A stretch of DNA of 9,831 nt, from positions 1-9,831 of the forward strand of contig JBKBXU010000165.1 in the NCBI GenBank assembly GCA_046313675.1. The letters are read 5' to 3'. The position numbers were made by a program, and so were the translations under genes. A model generated the notes under the pieces. That model did not search any database. It was not told where the DNA came from and saw only the letters and a list, made by a program, of their open reading frames with translations. The stretch comes from JBKBXU01 sp046313675. Its GTDB lineage: Bacteria; Bacteroidota; Bacteroidia; Cytophagales; Cytophagaceae. Below are positions 6,831-9,831 of this stretch, piece by piece. The stretch's first letter is position 1. Each line of letters starts with the position of its first letter.

Positions 6831-9800
6831 CTATCGCATTAACTGCAGCCAACCTTTATAGGATTTGTCGCCACAGGAAGGAACCAGGTTATAATAATAC
6901 ACCCCATCTGACAAATTATTTCCATCCCAGGCATTATCATAATTTTCAGTTTGATACACAAGCTTGCCCCAACGGTTATAAACATCCATGCGGGCTCCTT
7001 CAAAAATGCTTAATCCATGAACATCACGAATGACGTAGGTATCATTTAAATTGTCTCCATTAGGTGTAAATAAATTAGGAATCACAAGCTCCTGATGAGA
7101 GAACGTATGAATACCGGTAGTATCTTCAACTATACATCCGTAGCGATCTCCAACGCGAACAGTATATCTTGTATATGGGTCATTCGGATTGACGGTTAAT
7201 TCATTTTCCCGTGTAACCTGATCAAATATTAAGGTGTCATTTTTAAACCAGCCGTAAAGCAATTCCTCATACCCTGTTGCATCAGCCAATAACTGAACAG
7301 GGGTATTAACACATACTGTATCAGATGAAGAAGTCAACTCGACACTCGGAGGTATAGTCGCATGAACGAGAATGCTATCCATTCCCACACAGGAATAAAC
7401 ATTGTCCTCAGCACGAATATAATATTTAAAATGTCCTTCTGATCCTGGATTTATAAATGAATGAATATCGCTGGCATCTTCAATATATGAAGCAGGAGAA
7501 TTTCCGTCAGCAGAAGTCCACTCAAAACTATAATTACCAGATCCACTTCCTGCCAGCGTTGCTAGTGCCATCCGGGGAGAACCTATACAAATATGCATAT
7601 CAGAGGTTGCTAACTCAGTAGACCATATTCTCACCTTTACTGAATCATAATCCATACAACTACCTATTTTATCATGTAAGTATATATATATAGTCCTAAA
7701 AGCATCTAAGGTCACCTCCGGTTCCTGGAGAGAAGGATCATTTATTCCTTCAAAAGCCCCCCATGTAGAATCAGGGTGGATTCCCCAGCTATAATGATAA
7801 GGTGCTCCGGAACCATAGGTACCATTTGCTCCTAACAGGAATGGTGCCCTCCTACATCTGTCAAGCGTATCGCCAAACAATTCAGCAGGCCTTTCCAAAA
7901 TAGGCTGAGGGTTAACTGTAACAACCCTGGTAACCTGGCCTGATGATGCCAGACATTCTATGGTTGAGGTGACTGTAGCCTGAATAGTAAACTCTTCCGC
8001 CTGGTTAATATCTAAACTTGTTGAAATAGTCCGCACATGCCCTTGGGTAGGAAGTTGCATTGTTATCAAATCACTGGAAGCTGAAAACTCCCAGTTGTAG
8101 TCATAGTCCGGATTCATCCCATAAGATTCTGAACCATCCGCACAAATTGACGATGGGCCTGACATTTCCAAGGTAACACCCGGTTTTACATTGATTTCAA
8201 TCGGATCAATAGCATCCGCAGGACACAAATCGTTAATAAATCCTGAAGCTGTATATAAACCCGATTGCGTTACGGTAATTTCAATTGTATTTGACGCAAA
8301 ATCATCCCCATTTCGTGTCCAGTTATACATAACTCCGTCCTGAGGATCTAAAACAGAAATTACAGCATTTTCCCCGGCACAAAACTCGTCATCGGTCGTT
8401 TCAATCTCAAAAGCCACGGTCGCATCGTTCACCTGTATAGTTATAACTTCACTATCAGAATAACATCCGGCAGAAGAAATTAACCTAACGCTATATTCAC
8501 CTGATGCATCTACCACAAGCGAAGGGCCTGAATTGGTTATAGAGCCATCTTCATTAGACCATTCATAGGTAATGTTTTCCAATTCCGTTTCTACTAATAA
8601 GGTAACATCTCCACCTTCGCAGAAAGTAGTAGGGCCATCTGCAGTAAATTCAAAATCTTCCGGCAAATCATTTACCGTAACTTCCCGCGGACCTACTTCC
8701 AAGGTACACACGTGGTCACCACTTGTACTGGCTATTACCATGTAATCCCCGCCTTCGGTTGCCACTATGGATGTTGCGGGATCACCGTGCAATTCGTTAT
8801 TAAGATACCATTGATACGTGATTCCAGCCTGAACATCTTCAATTTGCAAAGTTACTTCATCGTTTTCACAAAACTCGGTAGGACCTTGAGGAACTATGGA
8901 AAAGTCCTCAGGTTTTTCAATTACGTCAACTTGCACAAAGGCTGTTCTCGAACATTGATTATTATCTTCAGCCGGCCATGAGGCAACAACCCTATAGGTT
9001 CCTGCTTCAGAAACTTCTACACTTGGCCCGCCTAAAGCATCCGGTGCTGGATCAAGGTACCACGTGTAAATTACTCCTGCCTGAGGCTCGTTTACACTTA
9101 AAGTAACATCTTCATCTTCACAAAGAACAACCTCTTCACCCGGATTAACTTCAAATTCATCAGGAAGAGGGTTGACTATAACAAAAACAGGGTCTGCATC
9201 AGTATAACACTGAGTGGAAGTATTAGTCCCACGAACTGAATATTCGCCTGAAAGAATAGCTATTATAGAAGGGCTTGGGTCACCAAAAGGCTCATCATTT
9301 CTGCTCCACTGATATGATATCCCTACCACCTCAGGTTCTACATAAAGATTTACTGACTCGCCTTCACAAACTACCAAACCATCGTCAGCTATTACAAAAT
9401 CTTCCGGTTTGGGATGCATATTGATAGTCACTGGGTCGGATTCATCAACGCAATCATTGGGACTGGTAATTTCTACCTTATAGTCACCAGGCTCAGTAGC
9501 CATAAAATGATTTTCAGTGGCACCGATTATTTCATCATCATTGCGGAACCATCTATAAGAAATAGCATCTCCCGGGACTGCATTAAGTCGAAGCTCGTCT
9601 CCCTCACAAATGGTATTTCCATCAGGCAATGCAATTTCCGCATCCGGACAAGGAAGCTCAAGGGGGCAAGATCTCGTAGCAATAACGGGTACTCTTTCGC
9701 AATTAATCCCATGTGTAATTTTCCAGTTAAAATAACCTGGAAAAGCATTGGGGTTATTATACACATTATAATTAGGATGATTAGCAACAATCTCAACAGC

Positions 9801-9831
9801 TTCCCCATAGGTTCTTGGGTCAGAAACATCT
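6831..9831 (-). CDS. Secreted multi-Ig/PKD-like protein with type B T9SS sorting domain (5' end beyond window)
   Basis: The frame is open to the right edge, giving 999 visible residues and no start. The GTG at 9764 is not the start: the frame continues upstream with ordinary coding sequence (DPRTYGEAVEIVANHPNYN). Residues about 61-552 hold six tandem modules of 80-84 residues with a shared pattern: (E/D)(D/E)F at the junction, a first Cys in FCE/ICE, VTL, Y-x-W, G-x-Y-x-V and a second Cys. Four more divergent Ig/PKD-like modules follow to about residue 913. The last 86 residues (7091-6834) are a classic gliding motility-associated C-terminal domain (CHU_C, type B sorting signal): NLFTPNGDNLND, then VYNRWGKLVYQ, YDNAWDG and DGVYYY. 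The protein would cross the inner membrane by Sec, cross the outer membrane through the T9SS and be released or bound at the surface. It is likely an adhesin, matrix or stalk protein; any catalytic domain would lie outside the window. It ends at a strong terminator, so it is not part of the downstream unit. Confidence 0.92.
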   Translation of the reverse strand, partial: DVSDPRTYGEAVEIVANHPNYNVYNNPNAFPGYFNWKITHGINCERVPVIATRSCPLELPCPDAEIALPDGNTICEGDELRLNAVPGDAISYRWFRNDDEIIGATENHFMATEPGDYKVEITSPNDCVDESDPVTINMHPKPEDFVIADDGLVVCEGESVNLYVEPEVVGISYQWSRNDEPFGDPSPSIIAILSGEYSVRGTNTSTQCYTDADPVFVIVNPLPDEFEVNPGEEVVLCEDEDVTLSVNEPQAGVIYTWYLDPAPDALGGPSVEVSEAGTYRVVASWPAEDNNQCSRTAFVQVDVIEKPEDFSIVPQGPTEFCENDEVTLQIEDVQAGITYQWYLNNELHGDPATSIVATEGGDYMVIASTSGDHVCTLEVGPREVTVNDLPEDFEFTADGPTTFCEGGDVTLLVETELENITYEWSNEDGSITNSGPSLVVDASGEYSVRLISSAGCYSDSEVITIQVNDATVAFEIETTDDEFCAGENAVISVLDPQDGVMYNWTRNGDDFASNTIEITVTQSGLYTASGFINDLCPADAIDPIEINVKPGVTLEMSGPSSICADGSESYGMNPDYDYNWEFSASSDLITMQLPTQGHVRTISTSLDINQAEEFTIQATVTSTIECLASSGQVTRVVTVNPQPILERPAELFGDTLDRCRRAPFLLGANGTYGSGAPYHYSWGIHPDSTWGAFEGINDPSLQEPEVTLDAFRTIYIYLHDKIGSCMDYDSVKVRIWSTELATSDMHICIGSPRMALATLAGSGSGNYSFEWTSADGNSPASYIEDASDIHSFINPGSEGHFKYYIRAEDNVYSCVGMDSILVHATIPPSVELTSSSDTVCVNTPVQLLADATGYEELLYGWFKNDTLIFDQVTRENELTVNPNDPYTRYTVRVGDRYGCIVEDTTGIHTFSHQELVIPNLFTPNGDNLNDTYVIRDVHGLSIFEGARMDVYNRWGKLVYQTENYDNAWDGNNLSDGVYYYNLVPSCGDKSYKGWLQLMR
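8175..9650 (-). repeat. Six tandem Ig-like modules encoded in the secreted protein
   Basis: Six consecutive protein repeats of 82, 81, 84, 83, 82 and 80 residues are visible. Each has one Cys near residue 12-15 after the junction and another about 45-55 residues later, probably an intramodule disulfide, with a central Tyr-x-Trp core. Repeats 2 to 5 are the most alike (EDF or DEF start, preceded by a Pro-ending junction such as PLP, EKP or DLP). The similarity is at protein level; I saw no long identical DNA blocks, so the duplications are not recent. Confidence 0.85.

Noticed and set aside
7680..7692. TA dinucleotide run as a microsatellite
   Set aside because: It encodes the strand TIYIYL in frame and is short, so it is explained by coding.
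8712..8981. Plus-strand open frame of 89 codons inside the Ig-repeat gene
   Set aside because: It is antisense to strongly supported repeat-coding sequence and shows no motif of its own.
9762..9764. GTG as the start of the large secreted protein
   Set aside because: The frame stays open through 22 further codons to the window edge with ordinary coding sequence, and there is no signal peptide after the GTG. The gene is simply cut by the window.

Overview
The window looks like chromosomal DNA from a Bacteroidota bacterium, probably of the Cytophagales type. The evidence is the AT-rich sequence, leaders without clear Shine-Dalgarno sites, a type B type IX secretion (T9SS) C-terminal domain, and a possible TAnnTTTG promoter element. 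The order is an inference from style, not from a marker gene. Every gene I accept is on the minus strand, so transcription runs from right to left.

Right part (6831-9831): the 3' part of a very large secreted protein, a chain of Ig/PKD-like modules ending in a type B T9SS sorting domain (gliding motility-associated C-terminal domain). The frame is open to the right edge, so the true start lies outside. A strong hairpin terminator (6713-6758) follows the gene. The rest of the 354-base gap (6477-6830) holds a plausible promoter and an AT-only inverted repeat.

Left part (1-6476): a tightly packed five-gene unit with gaps of 21, 19, 66 and 25 bases. In order of transcription it encodes a 689-residue outer-membrane beta-barrel, a 578-residue outer-membrane beta-barrel, a 365-residue lipoprotein, a 428-residue exported protein with two copies of a galactose-binding-like (carbohydrate-binding-module-like) domain, and the first 51 codons of another exported protein that may start the same kind of domain.

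Every product of the unit appears to be exported to the envelope, and none visible is an enzyme, regulator or TonB-dependent SusC/SusD pair. The simplest reading is an outer-membrane assembly of two barrels with surface or periplasmic glycan-binding partners. Its substrate and function cannot be read from the sequence, and it is the best candidate here for an undescribed system. No RNA genes, CRISPR arrays, insertion sequences or phage genes were seen.
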